This document shows, in pieces, positions 53,043 to 61,147 of a DNA stretch of 64,000 bases. The notes under the pieces are model-generated. The model was not told the DNA's origin. It was given only the letters and a program-made list of their open reading frames with translations, and searched no databases. The stretch spans positions 92,556 to 156,555 of the forward strand of contig CAJTTT010000004.1 in the NCBI GenBank assembly GCA_910579285.1. The letters run 5' to 3'. The translations under genes and the position numbers were made by a program. Each line of letters begins with the position of its first letter. The first letter of the stretch is position 1. The DNA is from an uncultured Lachnospiraceae bacterium (GTDB lineage Bacteria; Bacillota; Clostridia; Lachnospirales; Lachnospiraceae).

Positions 53043-54470
53043 TTACTGGTTGTGATAAGCCTCAAGGCCTTCTGCTACTGCATCCTCAGCTGCCACTCTG
53101 CCTGTCACGATCTCAGGCATGCCGTCGAAGGTAGATACGCGGCAGTCCCCTGCGAACAGATCCTGTACCGCACCTGTCAGAGATGTGGTGCCTGCCATCA
53201 TGTTCATCGCCTTGATCTGCAGAACGTTGAACTGTGAGGAATCAACTTCAGGTGCATTCTTCAGTGCGGATGCGCCGTGCTGTGCAAACTTGGGAACCAT
53301 CTCATCAGAAGTCAGATACTCTACAAAGCTGACTGCTGCCGCTCTCTTCGCCGGATCGTCCCATGCTTTTCTTGTGATAAAGTAGCCGGAGGAAAGACCG
53401 CCCACCAGATCGGTTGCCTTTCTGTCTCCCTTGCCGGGTACATAGGTTACATCAAACTTATCTAATTTCGCAGAATCCAGAGTTGCCGGATCGCTCGGAT
53501 CAGACTGGCATGCGCTCACGATACCGCCGACTTTCCAGGAACCGTCGATCAGGAATGCTGCCTTGCCTTCTGTGAACATTGCAAAAGTCTCATCGTCCGT
53601 TGCGGAGAGTGTATTGTCCGGGAAGTATCCAAGTTCATACAGCTCTTTGATGTCGTTCATGCCCTGTACCCATGCCTGGCCGTTCTCATCGCCAGCGTTC
53701 TCCGGGATTTCCAGGTGAGTTGCCGGAGACTGGTTGTTAAAGATTGCGAACTCCCACCAGTAGTGAGGGATATTACCGAGAGCTGCCGCGATCGGAGCAT
53801 AACCTGCCGCCTTAATCTTCTCACAGTCTGCCTTGAACTGATCCATCGTGTAGTCTGCGCCGGGCATTGCCACCCCTGCTGCCTCGAGGATCTCGGTGTT
53901 TACAAACATTGCCTCCCAGAAACCGTTTGCAGGCACTGCATATTTTTTATTGTCCACCAGGGACGCTGTGATCAGGTCTTCGTTCATGTTGGACGCGTAG
54001 TCCGGATACTCTGCGCGAATCTCATCAATGGGAACTACCTTGCCCGCCTCGATGAAGCTGTTGGAGTCCGCACCGTTGAAGAAGAACAGTACATCCGGCT
54101 CAGAACCTGTCTCAAAGTCTGTAGCGACTCTTGTCTTGAAGGTCTCGTCCGCGGTTGCGGAAGTGTCAACTACTGCATTGCCCGTCTCTGCTTCCCAAGC
54201 CTTTACAGCGTCCTTGTAGTTCTGTGCGTTGGAATCCTCACCTGCGAAGGTGGTGGTTACTACCAGCTCTACAGGGCCTGCCGCCTCTGCCGCCGGAGCC
54301 TCCGCCTCTGCGTCTGCTGCCGGAGCTTCCGCCTCTGCCGCCGGAGCCTCTGCTGCCGCATCCCCTTCTGTGCTGGCTGCTTTTTCAGCTCCACCGCTGT
54401 TTCCGCATGCTGTCATGGATAATACCATAGCTCCTGCCAGCATTGCTGCCATCATTCTTTTTTTCATCAT
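53043..54470 (-). CDS. Sugar ABC transporter substrate-binding lipoprotein
   Basis: This 475-residue lipoprotein has a lipobox with Cys22 (SMTACG). An Ala/Glu/Pro-rich linker built of EAPAAEAEAPAADAEA-like repeats (about 38-66) separates the anchor from the type 1 solute-binding fold. The fold begins VELVVTTTFAGEDSNAQNYK. Cluster context suggests a GlcNAc disaccharide, but the fold alone does not show the ligand. It is the most upstream transporter gene. Confidence 0.93.
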   Translation of the reverse strand: MMKKRMMAAMLAGAMVLSMTACGNSGGAEKAASTEGDAAAEAPAAEAEAPAADAEAEAPAAEAAGPVELVVTTTFAGEDSNAQNYKDAVKAWEAETGNAVVDTSATADETFKTRVATDFETGSEPDVLFFFNGADSNSFIEAGKVVPIDEIRAEYPDYASNMNEDLITASLVDNKKYAVPANGFWEAMFVNTEILEAAGVAMPGADYTMDQFKADCEKIKAAGYAPIAAALGNIPHYWWEFAIFNNQSPATHLEIPENAGDENGQAWVQGMNDIKELYELGYFPDNTLSATDDETFAMFTEGKAAFLIDGSWKVGGIVSACQSDPSDPATLDSAKLDKFDVTYVPGKGDRKATDLVGGLSSGYFITRKAWDDPAKRAAAVSFVEYLTSDEMVPKFAQHGASALKNAPEVDSSQFNVLQIKAMNMMAGTTSLTGAVQDLFAGDCRVSTFDGMPEIVTGRVAAEDAVAEGLEAYHNQ

Positions 54471-54556
54471 ACCCTTATTCCTCCCTTTCCTTTACAGATC
54501 GTTTTGTCTGTTGTTTCTTTATGTACTTATCATACTCCGCCGGGAAGGAAGATAAA

Positions 54557-54592
54557 ATTGTTGGGATTGTTCTTTTTTGCCTTTTATTGTTC
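54557..54592. promoter_or_regulatory. Three ATTGTT words before the binding-protein gene
   Basis: ATTGTTC occurs at 54566-54572 and 54586-54592, exactly 20 bases apart, and ATTGTTG at 54557-54563. The spacing of two helical turns is what AraC-type regulators often bind. The last copy lies within the kinase stop-codon region. It is weak evidence for a response-regulator site. Confidence 0.35.
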
Positions 54593-56380
54593 GCTTGGCA
54601 CATCCATTTTGAGCAAAATTGTGCTGACTGTATCATCGTTTTCATTGCTGTCTATAAATAGTCCACAATCCGGTCCGTATATCATCTTGAGTCTCTGGTC
54701 AACATTACGAATCCCCAGGCTGACACGTTTCTCTTTTGACATCTCAACATCCTGCGACAAAATTCTGTCAATCCGCTTTCTGTCCTCTTTTGTCAGATGG
54801 CCGTTGTCCTCGACCTCGATGCAAAGATATCCATCCTCCCGCCCGTACAGCCGCACTTCCAGCCTTCCCTGCTCCGTGATATCCATACCGTGCTCCACCG
54901 CATTCTCCACAATTGGCTGAATAATCAGCCTGGGCACCTGCAGGGACATAAGCCGTTCGTCAATCCGCTTCGTACAGCTGAATTTCGCTCCAAAGCGCTG
55001 GGATATAATATAGAGATAGGCGTCCGCGTAGGCAACTTCTTCCGCTACCGAGTGGAACTGCGCCTCTTTCCGATTCATCGTCTCCTCCAGCATGGTGGAA
55101 AGCGCCTCGATCATACCACTCACTTTATCATTTCCGTTCAGGCGCGCCTCCCAGTTTATAATCTCCAGCGTATTGTTCAGGAAATGCGGGTTAATCTGGG
55201 ACTGCAGCGCCATGATCTTTGCATCCCGCAGCGCAATCTCCTCCAGATAAATCCTGTCAAACTGATTCTTAAGCTGCAGGGACATGTGGTTGAAGGACTC
55301 CTTCATGCGGTAAAACTCCTCGTTGTCCTCCCTGTTCGCAATCTGTATGCCCAGTTCCCCCTCCCTGACCGTGTCAGCGGCAATGATCAGTTCTCTCAGC
55401 GGCACTGTCACCTTTTTATGGAAGAAACGCATCATCTGCACAACCAACGGAATCATAAACAAAAACAGAATCACGAAAAAATACTGCATCACTGCCATCT
55501 CCGCGTAGGTCACGCTGTTGTCCAGACTGACCATAAGCACCATCGTTCCGCCATAGGTTTTAATTCTGCGGTATGCATGGGAGTAGCCGCCGCCCTTATA
55601 CTCATACACCGCGTCCTTCTCTCCGAGTGCATCCATGATATACGCATAGCTGTGCTCCGGGCTTCCTTCATTTGCCAGAATGCCGGGCACAAGCAGTTCT
55701 CCGTTCCAGTACAGGGCGGCGTCCGCATAGCCCCATATTCCCGTGTAGCTTTTCATCAGTGACTCCTGATCCAGCTCCAGGGCCAGCACCGCGTAAGGGA
55801 CAAATTTGGAGGTCACAAGGTTTCTGACCATATAAATTTTCCCCTCCACACCTACCAGCGTAGTTCCCGTATCGAGCGTCTCCGCCACCTTCAATATTTT
55901 CCCGCGGGCTTTGGTGTTGAAGAAACGAATGTCCTGGTAAGAGCCGCCGTTGCTCTCGTTTAAGGCATAATAGCAGCTTCCCGGCTCATTTAATACCACC
56001 AGTTCCGCTGTCCTGCAGTTGTCGTCATAAGCGTACTGCTGTCTTAAAAATTCCTCCACGCTGTTCCTGAATTCCGTGCGGTCCTCCACACCCCAGAACT
56101 GCCTGTAATATTTTGCGATCACTGCCATATAGGAGGCATTCTTGGAGGCGGTCTCGCAGTCCTTTAACTGGATCTGCATGATTTCAACCGTCTTCTCCAC
56201 AGAAGACTGGATCGTCTGTTCCACCTGCCCAAGCACATTTCTGGTCATCAGAAAGATAACCCCGCAGATCATTAAAAACAACGGCAAAAACCACCCAAAT
56301 ATGAGCCGCCTTACCATGCTCCATCTGAGTGATTTCCGCTTTCCGTTTTCCTTCTTATCTTTTCCTGCCATTCGATTCAT
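54584..56380 (-). CDS. YesM-type sensor histidine kinase
   Basis: This 598-residue membrane kinase has an N-terminal membrane segment (about 29-48) and a large extracellular sensor region. A second membrane segment (YFFVILFLFMIPLVVQMM) and a HAMP follow. The His_kinase domain has the phosphoacceptor in SQINPHFLNNTLEIINW. The ATPase domain ends the protein (VENAVEHGMD, then EVEDNGHL). It pairs with the AraC-type regulator at 50184-50996 by family logic. It lies between the mutase and the binding protein. Confidence 0.93.
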   Translation of the reverse strand: MNRMAGKDKKENGKRKSLRWSMVRRLIFGWFLPLFLMICGVIFLMTRNVLGQVEQTIQSSVEKTVEIMQIQLKDCETASKNASYMAVIAKYYRQFWGVEDRTEFRNSVEEFLRQQYAYDDNCRTAELVVLNEPGSCYYALNESNGGSYQDIRFFNTKARGKILKVAETLDTGTTLVGVEGKIYMVRNLVTSKFVPYAVLALELDQESLMKSYTGIWGYADAALYWNGELLVPGILANEGSPEHSYAYIMDALGEKDAVYEYKGGGYSHAYRRIKTYGGTMVLMVSLDNSVTYAEMAVMQYFFVILFLFMIPLVVQMMRFFHKKVTVPLRELIIAADTVREGELGIQIANREDNEEFYRMKESFNHMSLQLKNQFDRIYLEEIALRDAKIMALQSQINPHFLNNTLEIINWEARLNGNDKVSGMIEALSTMLEETMNRKEAQFHSVAEEVAYADAYLYIISQRFGAKFSCTKRIDERLMSLQVPRLIIQPIVENAVEHGMDITEQGRLEVRLYGREDGYLCIEVEDNGHLTKEDRKRIDRILSQDVEMSKEKRVSLGIRNVDQRLKMIYGPDCGLFIDSNENDDTVSTILLKMDVPSEQ

Positions 56381-56472
56381 GGGTATCCCATCCTTTTTCC
56401 AGCGGTGGTCCCGCTTGTCTCACATGGGTCTATTATATCTGATAATCCCGTTTCCCGCATTCCTTTCTTTTC

Positions 56473-56523
56473 GGCGCTGCGCCAGACGGCGTCCTCTTAC
56501 ATTTTTCTTAGAAGACGCCGTCT
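56473..56523. terminator. Two adjacent hairpins between mutase and kinase genes
   Basis: AGACGGCGTC and GACGCCGTCT (56484-56493 and 56514-56523) form a long hairpin, next to GGCGC-TGC-GCC-type hairpin 56473-56483. They follow the mutase stop by about 20 bases. A TATAAT (minus strand, 56432-56437) then lies before the kinase, so this may be a transcription-unit boundary. Confidence 0.5.
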
Positions 56524-56541
56524 GACACACTGTTCCTTTCC

Positions 56542-57954
56542 TTACAGCTCCAGATACTCCTCAAATACCTTGCAGAATGCCGCCGCATCCTTCTTCTCCT
56601 TCATTTCACAAAAGATCCGCAGAAGCGGTTCCGTGCCGGAGAATCTGACCGAAATCCAGCCGCCGTCCTTCAGGTAAATCTTCAACCCATCCACATAGGA
56701 AACCTGCTCCGCCTCATAAGGAATCTGCGGCAGCTCCTTATCCACCAGCAGCTGCTTCTGGATAGCCTCCTTCTTCTGAGGGCTGAAACGGTAATCGCGT
56801 TCCTCCAATGCCATGCCGCCAAACTCCCGGCGGATCGTCTCCATAATCTCGGAAAGCTTCATGCCTGTCACCGCAATCATCTCCACCAGAAGCGCGGAGG
56901 CATAAATGCCGTCCTTGCCCTTGATGTGTCCCCTCACCGCCATACCGCCGGAGGACTCGCCGCCGATGATGGCGTCCGCCTCAAACATCTTTGCTGAGAT
57001 GTGCTTAAATCCAACGGGAACCTCGTAACACTTCTCCCCGAAGCTTTCGGCCACCCTGTCCAGCAGATGGGTGGTACAGATATTTCTCACGGCCGGCCCG
57101 TGCCAGCCCTTATATTTCACCAGATAAAAGTACAGCAGCACCAGAATATCGTTGGGGTGCAGGAAATTACCCTGGTCGTCAATCACACCGATTCTGTCCG
57201 CATCGCCGTCCGTGGCAAGACCCAGATCACAACGCCTGTCAATTACATAGTTCTGCAGGGTACGCAGGGTCTCCGCCGTGGGAGCAGGAAGTTTTCCGCC
57301 AAAAAGCGTATCGTGCCTTTCGTGGATGGTCTCCACCTCACATCTTGCCGTCATCAAAATCGTTTTCAGGGAAGTCTCACTCACCCCGTACATGGGGTCA
57401 AGCGCAATGCGAAGCCCTCTCGTCTTGATCTTATCCATATCCACCGTGTCGATGATACTGTCCAGATACTCGTTGAGCGGATAGATCTCCTCGATCAGGC
57501 CCTTCTCGAGGCCTTCCGCGTAGTTCATCTCGTCCACGGGAATATCCGTCACCTCGTTGATGTAACGCTCGATATCGGCTGTCTGCAGCTCATCCGCATC
57601 CCGGCCGCCAAAGGTGAACACCTTTATGCCATTGTAGACCGCCGGGTTGTGGCTTGCCGTAATCATCATACCGTAGTGGTATTCATGCTTCATCACATAG
57701 AACATCACAAGAGGTGTGGGCGCCGATTTATTGATCAGGCTGGCCTTGATTCCTTCCGCCGCAAACACCTGCGCCGCCCACTGCATGGCCTCCTTTGACA
57801 GAAAACGCCTGTCATAGCCCAGCACAATCCCTTCATGGGCCACTTTTTCCTCCCGCATCTTATCACAGATGGCTCTGGATAAAATCTGGATATTCTCCTT
57901 TGTAAACTCATCCCCGATCACGGCTCTCCAGCCGCCTGTTCCGAACTTAATCAT
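56542..57954 (-). CDS. Phosphohexomutase (phosphoglucomutase/phosphomannomutase family)
   Basis: This 470-residue enzyme has the active-site serine in MMITASHNPAVYNG, the metal loop in TDGDADRIGV and the sugar-binding loop in IGGESSGGMAV. The family interconverts hexose-1- and hexose-6-phosphates. Placed between the GH94 phosphorylase and the nag genes, the expected substrate is GlcNAc-1-phosphate. Glucose-1-phosphate cannot be excluded from sequence. Confidence 0.9.
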   Translation of the reverse strand: MIKFGTGGWRAVIGDEFTKENIQILSRAICDKMREEKVAHEGIVLGYDRRFLSKEAMQWAAQVFAAEGIKASLINKSAPTPLVMFYVMKHEYHYGMMITASHNPAVYNGIKVFTFGGRDADELQTADIERYINEVTDIPVDEMNYAEGLEKGLIEEIYPLNEYLDSIIDTVDMDKIKTRGLRIALDPMYGVSETSLKTILMTARCEVETIHERHDTLFGGKLPAPTAETLRTLQNYVIDRRCDLGLATDGDADRIGVIDDQGNFLHPNDILVLLYFYLVKYKGWHGPAVRNICTTHLLDRVAESFGEKCYEVPVGFKHISAKMFEADAIIGGESSGGMAVRGHIKGKDGIYASALLVEMIAVTGMKLSEIMETIRREFGGMALEERDYRFSPQKKEAIQKQLLVDKELPQIPYEAEQVSYVDGLKIYLKDGGWISVRFSGTEPLLRIFCEMKEKKDAAAFCKVFEEYLEL

Positions 57955-58051
57955 TGTATACCCTCCTTCTTATCCTGTCGCTGCTCTTGCCGCTTACCGA
58001 TCCCGTATCTTCTGTTTGGCGCATTTTCTAAAGCGCTGCTCTGCTGCCTGT

Positions 58052-60463
58052 TCACGCTCCCATGACAATTTCCACCGTATGCCTGCTGCCCGCCTCCATA
58101 GGAAGAATTTTGTCTGTCTTCACGCCGTCCACTCTGATTTCCCTGACGCCCTTCATCACACCGTCCGGGTTGCTCACATGAATCTCATAGACTGCGCCCC
58201 GGAATCCCCTGACCGCCCGGAACTCTTTCCAGTCCGCCGGAATGCACGGATCCACAACAAGACTGTCGTAATCCGGCCTGATGCCCAGCATATACCGGGT
58301 AGCCGAGAAGTATGACCAGCCGCCGGAACCCGTCATAAAGGGATGTCTGGCTCTGCCGTAGGCACTGTGATCCCTGCCCATGATAAACTGACAGTAGGAA
58401 TAAGGCTCAGACTCTCTCATCTCAATCTGGTCATTCTGATGGTAAGGACAGAGCGCATCATAAAACTTCATTGCCAGGTCTCCCCTGCCTCTCAGACATG
58501 CCGCCGCCCATGCCCAGGGATTCGGATGGGAGAAAATGGCTCCGTTTTCCTTCACGCCAGGGTACACCCTCGTGACAAAACCGATATCGTCATCCGGCAC
58601 CGTGTAGGAGGGCGTGTTCAGCAAAAGCCCGTACGGTGTGTAGAGGTACTTGTCGATTGCGGCAAGAGCGGCATCCGCCTTCTCCCCATCAGCCGCCCCG
58701 GAAAGAACTGCCCACGCATTGGATTCCAGATGCACTTTTCCCTCCTCATCCGCCTGTGTACCGATCTTTTTCCCGTTTGCCGTGATGCCTCTGATAAACC
58801 ATTCACCGTCCCAGAGCTGCGTGTTGCACACTTCCCTGACCCGTTCTGCGGTCTTCGTATATGTTTCTGCGTCTGCGGTATTGCCCAGACGCTCTGCCAG
58901 CTCTATGAACTGTGTCAGCGCCCAGTAGTGCAGGAAGCTGACCATCGCGCTCTCACCGCCGCCAAGGTTCAGGCAGTCGTTCCAGTCCGCACGCAGCCCC
59001 TTGCAGATGCCGGTCTGTCCTACCTGTTCTGTGGAGAAATCCAAAATCCGTTTCAAGTGCTGGTAAACCGACTCCGTCTCCTTCTTCCCCTCCAGGAACG
59101 TGTCCGCATAGGTAAGCTGCACAGAGGCAAAGCCAAGATCTCCCGTTTCTTTGATATATTCCGTCACCGCCGCCACCAGCCAGAGTGCATCGTCAGAGCA
59201 GGCGTCCTTCAGCCCGTGGATGATGCTGTTCTTGTCAGGCTCCGGGATCACCGTGGGAGATTTGAACGGCTTTACGCCTGTATTTTCCATAAACCACTCC
59301 GGCTGGAACAAATGCAGACCATAACCCGCGCTCGTCAGCCCACGGAGAAGCTGCTCAATCCGTTCCCGGCACTTATCCGGGTTGGAGTGGGGAATCGTCA
59401 TGGCATCCTGCGCCGTGTCACGGTAGCCAAGTCCCACTCTGCCTCCCACTTCGATAAAGGAGGCAAACCGGGAAAACATCACGTTGATCTCCGACTGGTA
59501 CAGCGTCCATGTATTGAGCAGGGTGTTCATCCCTTCGTTGGGCGTCTGTACCTGTAATTTGGAACACTTCTCTTCCCAATAGTTTCTCAGATCCTCATAG
59601 GCCCTGTCAACAGTCCTGTGATCCGCATACTTTGCACGGACACGCTTCCCCTCTTCTCTTCTGCCCTCACCGAGCATGAAAATAAGACGAACTTCCTCAC
59701 CCGGGTGCAGGGTCAGATTCTTCTGCAGACTGCCGCAATGGTTTCCACCCTTCTCATAGGAGGAGGAACACTTGCCCGCGGTCACCGCTGCCGGGTTTGA
59801 CTCCGTATTGTAAGTGCCAAGGAACCGATCCCTCATACAGTCGAATCCATCCGGCGTAAAGTCCGCCGCAAAATACTGATATCCTTCCTCCTCATAAAAC
59901 AAATCTTCCTCGATGATTCCGTCCTCGTAGGACGCGCCCGCACAGTACAGGCTCATCTGGAAATTCTGATTGTCGATCATAATGTGGTGGAATGAAAATT
60001 CCAGATAGGAGAAGAGGCTCAGATTCCTCGCCCTGTCTCCCGTGTTTTTTACCTTCACGTCCCAGAGCTGTACCGCTTCGCCTCTGGGAATCAAAATGGT
60101 CTGGGATGTCTGTATCCCGTCGTACTCACACTCGTACACCGTGTAGGACATGCCGTGGCGGCAAGTATACTTCGCCTGGTCCAGCGGCTTGCCCACCGGC
60201 TGCCAGGATATGGACCAGTAGTCCGCATTGTCATTGTCCCGCAGATATACATAAAAGCCCGGCCTGTCCATAGGCACTGAATTGCCCCTGAACCGGCTGA
60301 TCCTGTGGTACTCCGGCGTCTTATAAAAGAGATAACCGCCAGCCGTATGGTTCACCACTGCCGCCATATCTTCCACGCCAAGATAATTCGTCCAGGAACA
60401 AGGCAGATCCACCCTGTCGATGACGTACTCCCTGTTTTCATTGTCAAAATGTCCGTATCTCAT
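58052..60463 (-). CDS. GH94 phosphorylase, probably N,N'-diacetylchitobiose phosphorylase
   Basis: This enzyme of about 803 residues is a full-length GH94 phosphorylase. It starts MRYGHFDNENREYVIDRVD, followed by PCSWTNYLGVEDMAAVVNH. The conserved block VGGRVGLGYRDTAQDAM and the catalytic region RADWNDCLNLGGG (Asp near 493-496) are clear. The pattern around EFSFHHIMIDNQNFQMSLY and NHCG is closer to Vibrio diacetylchitobiose phosphorylase than to cellobiose phosphorylases as I recall them. With nagA, nagB and a mutase nearby, phosphorolysis of (GlcNAc)2 to GlcNAc and GlcNAc-1-phosphate is likely. ATG 60463 sits behind GGGGGG; the longer frame to 60490 is not used. Confidence 0.85.
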   Translation of the reverse strand: MRYGHFDNENREYVIDRVDLPCSWTNYLGVEDMAAVVNHTAGGYLFYKTPEYHRISRFRGNSVPMDRPGFYVYLRDNDNADYWSISWQPVGKPLDQAKYTCRHGMSYTVYECEYDGIQTSQTILIPRGEAVQLWDVKVKNTGDRARNLSLFSYLEFSFHHIMIDNQNFQMSLYCAGASYEDGIIEEDLFYEEEGYQYFAADFTPDGFDCMRDRFLGTYNTESNPAAVTAGKCSSSYEKGGNHCGSLQKNLTLHPGEEVRLIFMLGEGRREEGKRVRAKYADHRTVDRAYEDLRNYWEEKCSKLQVQTPNEGMNTLLNTWTLYQSEINVMFSRFASFIEVGGRVGLGYRDTAQDAMTIPHSNPDKCRERIEQLLRGLTSAGYGLHLFQPEWFMENTGVKPFKSPTVIPEPDKNSIIHGLKDACSDDALWLVAAVTEYIKETGDLGFASVQLTYADTFLEGKKETESVYQHLKRILDFSTEQVGQTGICKGLRADWNDCLNLGGGESAMVSFLHYWALTQFIELAERLGNTADAETYTKTAERVREVCNTQLWDGEWFIRGITANGKKIGTQADEEGKVHLESNAWAVLSGAADGEKADAALAAIDKYLYTPYGLLLNTPSYTVPDDDIGFVTRVYPGVKENGAIFSHPNPWAWAAACLRGRGDLAMKFYDALCPYHQNDQIEMRESEPYSYCQFIMGRDHSAYGRARHPFMTGSGGWSYFSATRYMLGIRPDYDSLVVDPCIPADWKEFRAVRGFRGAVYEIHVSNPDGVMKGVREIRVDGVKTDKILPMEAGSRHTVEIVMGA

Positions 60464-60478
60464 ATACCCCCCTGTTCT

Positions 60479-60499
60479 AAGACGTCTCATCGACGTCTT
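60479..60499. promoter_or_regulatory. 8-bp inverted repeat in the GH94 leader
   Basis: AAGACGTC-TCATC-GACGTCTT lies 16-36 bases upstream of the GH94 ATG, just ahead of its ribosome binding site. It could be a leader hairpin or an operator. Confidence 0.5.
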
Positions 60500-60526
60500 C
60501 TGCCCCTTTCTGCATTCTTATTTTCA

Positions 60527-60561
60527 ATTATAAAGGACACTTCCACTCTTGGAAATGTCCT
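60527..60561 (-). promoter_or_regulatory. GH94 promoter overlapped by a long dyad
   Basis: TATAAT (60527-60532, minus strand) is a perfect -10. The dyad AGGACAxTTCCA / TGGAAxTGTCCT (60534-60545 and 60550-60561) covers the spacer and -35 area. The -35 would be TTTCCA, a weak match, so a regulator may be needed for activity or may block it. Confidence 0.6.
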
Positions 60562-60610
60562 GTTCTGTGATAATTTGACTTTTCTTGGTTCTTTTATAAA
60601 GGCGGGGCGG

Positions 60611-60723
60611 GATGCTTCGCATTCCAAGCTCGCGTTGCTCGCCATAAATCGGCATAGACTGGCTTGCGTGCAAGCACCCATCCTGACTCTGCCGCTTTCT
60701 GGCTCTGCCCTCTCTGCCGTATA
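60611..60723. repeat. Repeat copy (family of 49348-49459), proximal to GH94
   Basis: It shares about 100 nearly identical bases with 60735-60838, with a period of 124 bases. It contains gcttcgcattccaagctcgc, then gcttgcgtgcaagca and gactctgccgctttctggc. It lies 3' of the tRNA-Leu terminator. No real gene is seen; the long frame on the minus strand is repeated with the DNA. Confidence 0.8.
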
Positions 60724-60734
60724 AGCAGGCTTGA

Positions 60735-60838
60735 AATGCTTCGCATTCCAAGCTCGCGTTGCTCGCCATAAATCGGCATAGACAGGCTTGCGTGCGAGCA
60801 CGCATCCTGACTCTGCCGCTTTCTGGCTCTGCTTATAC
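60735..60838. repeat. Repeat copy (family of 49348-49459), distal
   Basis: On the minus strand it begins ATAAGCAGAGCCAGAAAGCG and ends at a GGAATGCGAAGCATT hairpin. It differs from 60611-60723 at only a few positions. It sits right after the tRNA-Leu(CAG) terminator. Confidence 0.8.
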
Positions 60839-60842
60839 GCGC

Positions 60843-60872
60843 AAAAAAAGACACCGCCGAAGCGATGTCTTA
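60843..60872 (-). terminator. Rho-independent terminator of tRNA-Leu(CAG)
   Basis: On the minus strand AAGACATCGC-TTCG-GCGGTGTCTT is a strong stem with a TTCG loop (one G-T pair), followed by seven T. Confidence 0.92.
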
Positions 60873-60878
60873 GGTGCG

Positions 60879-60962
60879 TGCAGGAAAAGAGACTTGAACT
60901 CTCATGGTATTGCTACCACACGGACCTGAACCGTGCGCGTCTGCCAATTCCGCCATTCCTGC
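60879..60962 (-). tRNA. tRNA-Leu (anticodon CAG)
   Basis: This 84-nt class II tRNA has acceptor arms GCAGGAA/TTCCTGC with discriminator A and the anticodon stem CACGG/CCGTG around loop TTCAGGT, giving CAG. The variable arm is long, as expected for Leu. The T-arm is GAGAGTTCAAGTCTC. CCA is not encoded. It has its own promoter and terminator. Confidence 0.96.
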
Positions 60963-60973
60963 GAACAAATGTT

Positions 60974-61002
60974 ATTCTAGCGTTTTTTTTGTCTAATGTC
61001 AA
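60974..61002 (-). promoter_or_regulatory. Sigma-A promoter of tRNA-Leu(CAG)
   Basis: TTGACA (60997-61002) and TAGAAT (60974-60979) on the minus strand are 17 bases apart with an A-rich spacer. The -35 is perfect. Confidence 0.88.
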
Positions 61003-61035
61003 GCCCTTATGATAAAATCTTTTTAAAACTTTTTC

Positions 61036-61064
61036 TGCAACCTTTTTTTCCATCACACGGTCTA
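61036..61064 (+). promoter_or_regulatory. Probable ECF-type promoter of the sigma factor gene
   Basis: TGCAACC (61036-61042) followed 16 bases later by GGTCTA (61059-61064) has the form of an ECF promoter (AAC-type -35, CGTC/GTCTA-type -10). It lies about 85 bases before the sigma factor ATG, so the gene may activate itself. Confidence 0.55.
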
Positions 61065-61147
61065 ATCTATATCAGACATAGCCGGCAGCGCGCGCACCCT
61101 GCTATGCCAAAGATCCCGCGGGAATATAGCGAAAGGAAAAGACACCG

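Noticed and set aside
58343..59557. 404-residue plus-strand frame opposite the GH94 gene
   Set aside because: It is antisense to the GH94 catalytic domain, which is intact.
60600..60840. Possible CRISPR array from the repeated units
   Set aside because: Only two long units are present, with no short constant repeats and no variable spacers, and no cas genes are near.
60487..60854. Short minus-strand frames containing KPVYADLWRATRAWNAKH repeats
   Set aside because: The peptide repeats because the DNA repeats. Frames in all three phases are open and none has a good start signal, so they are by-products of the intergenic repeat.
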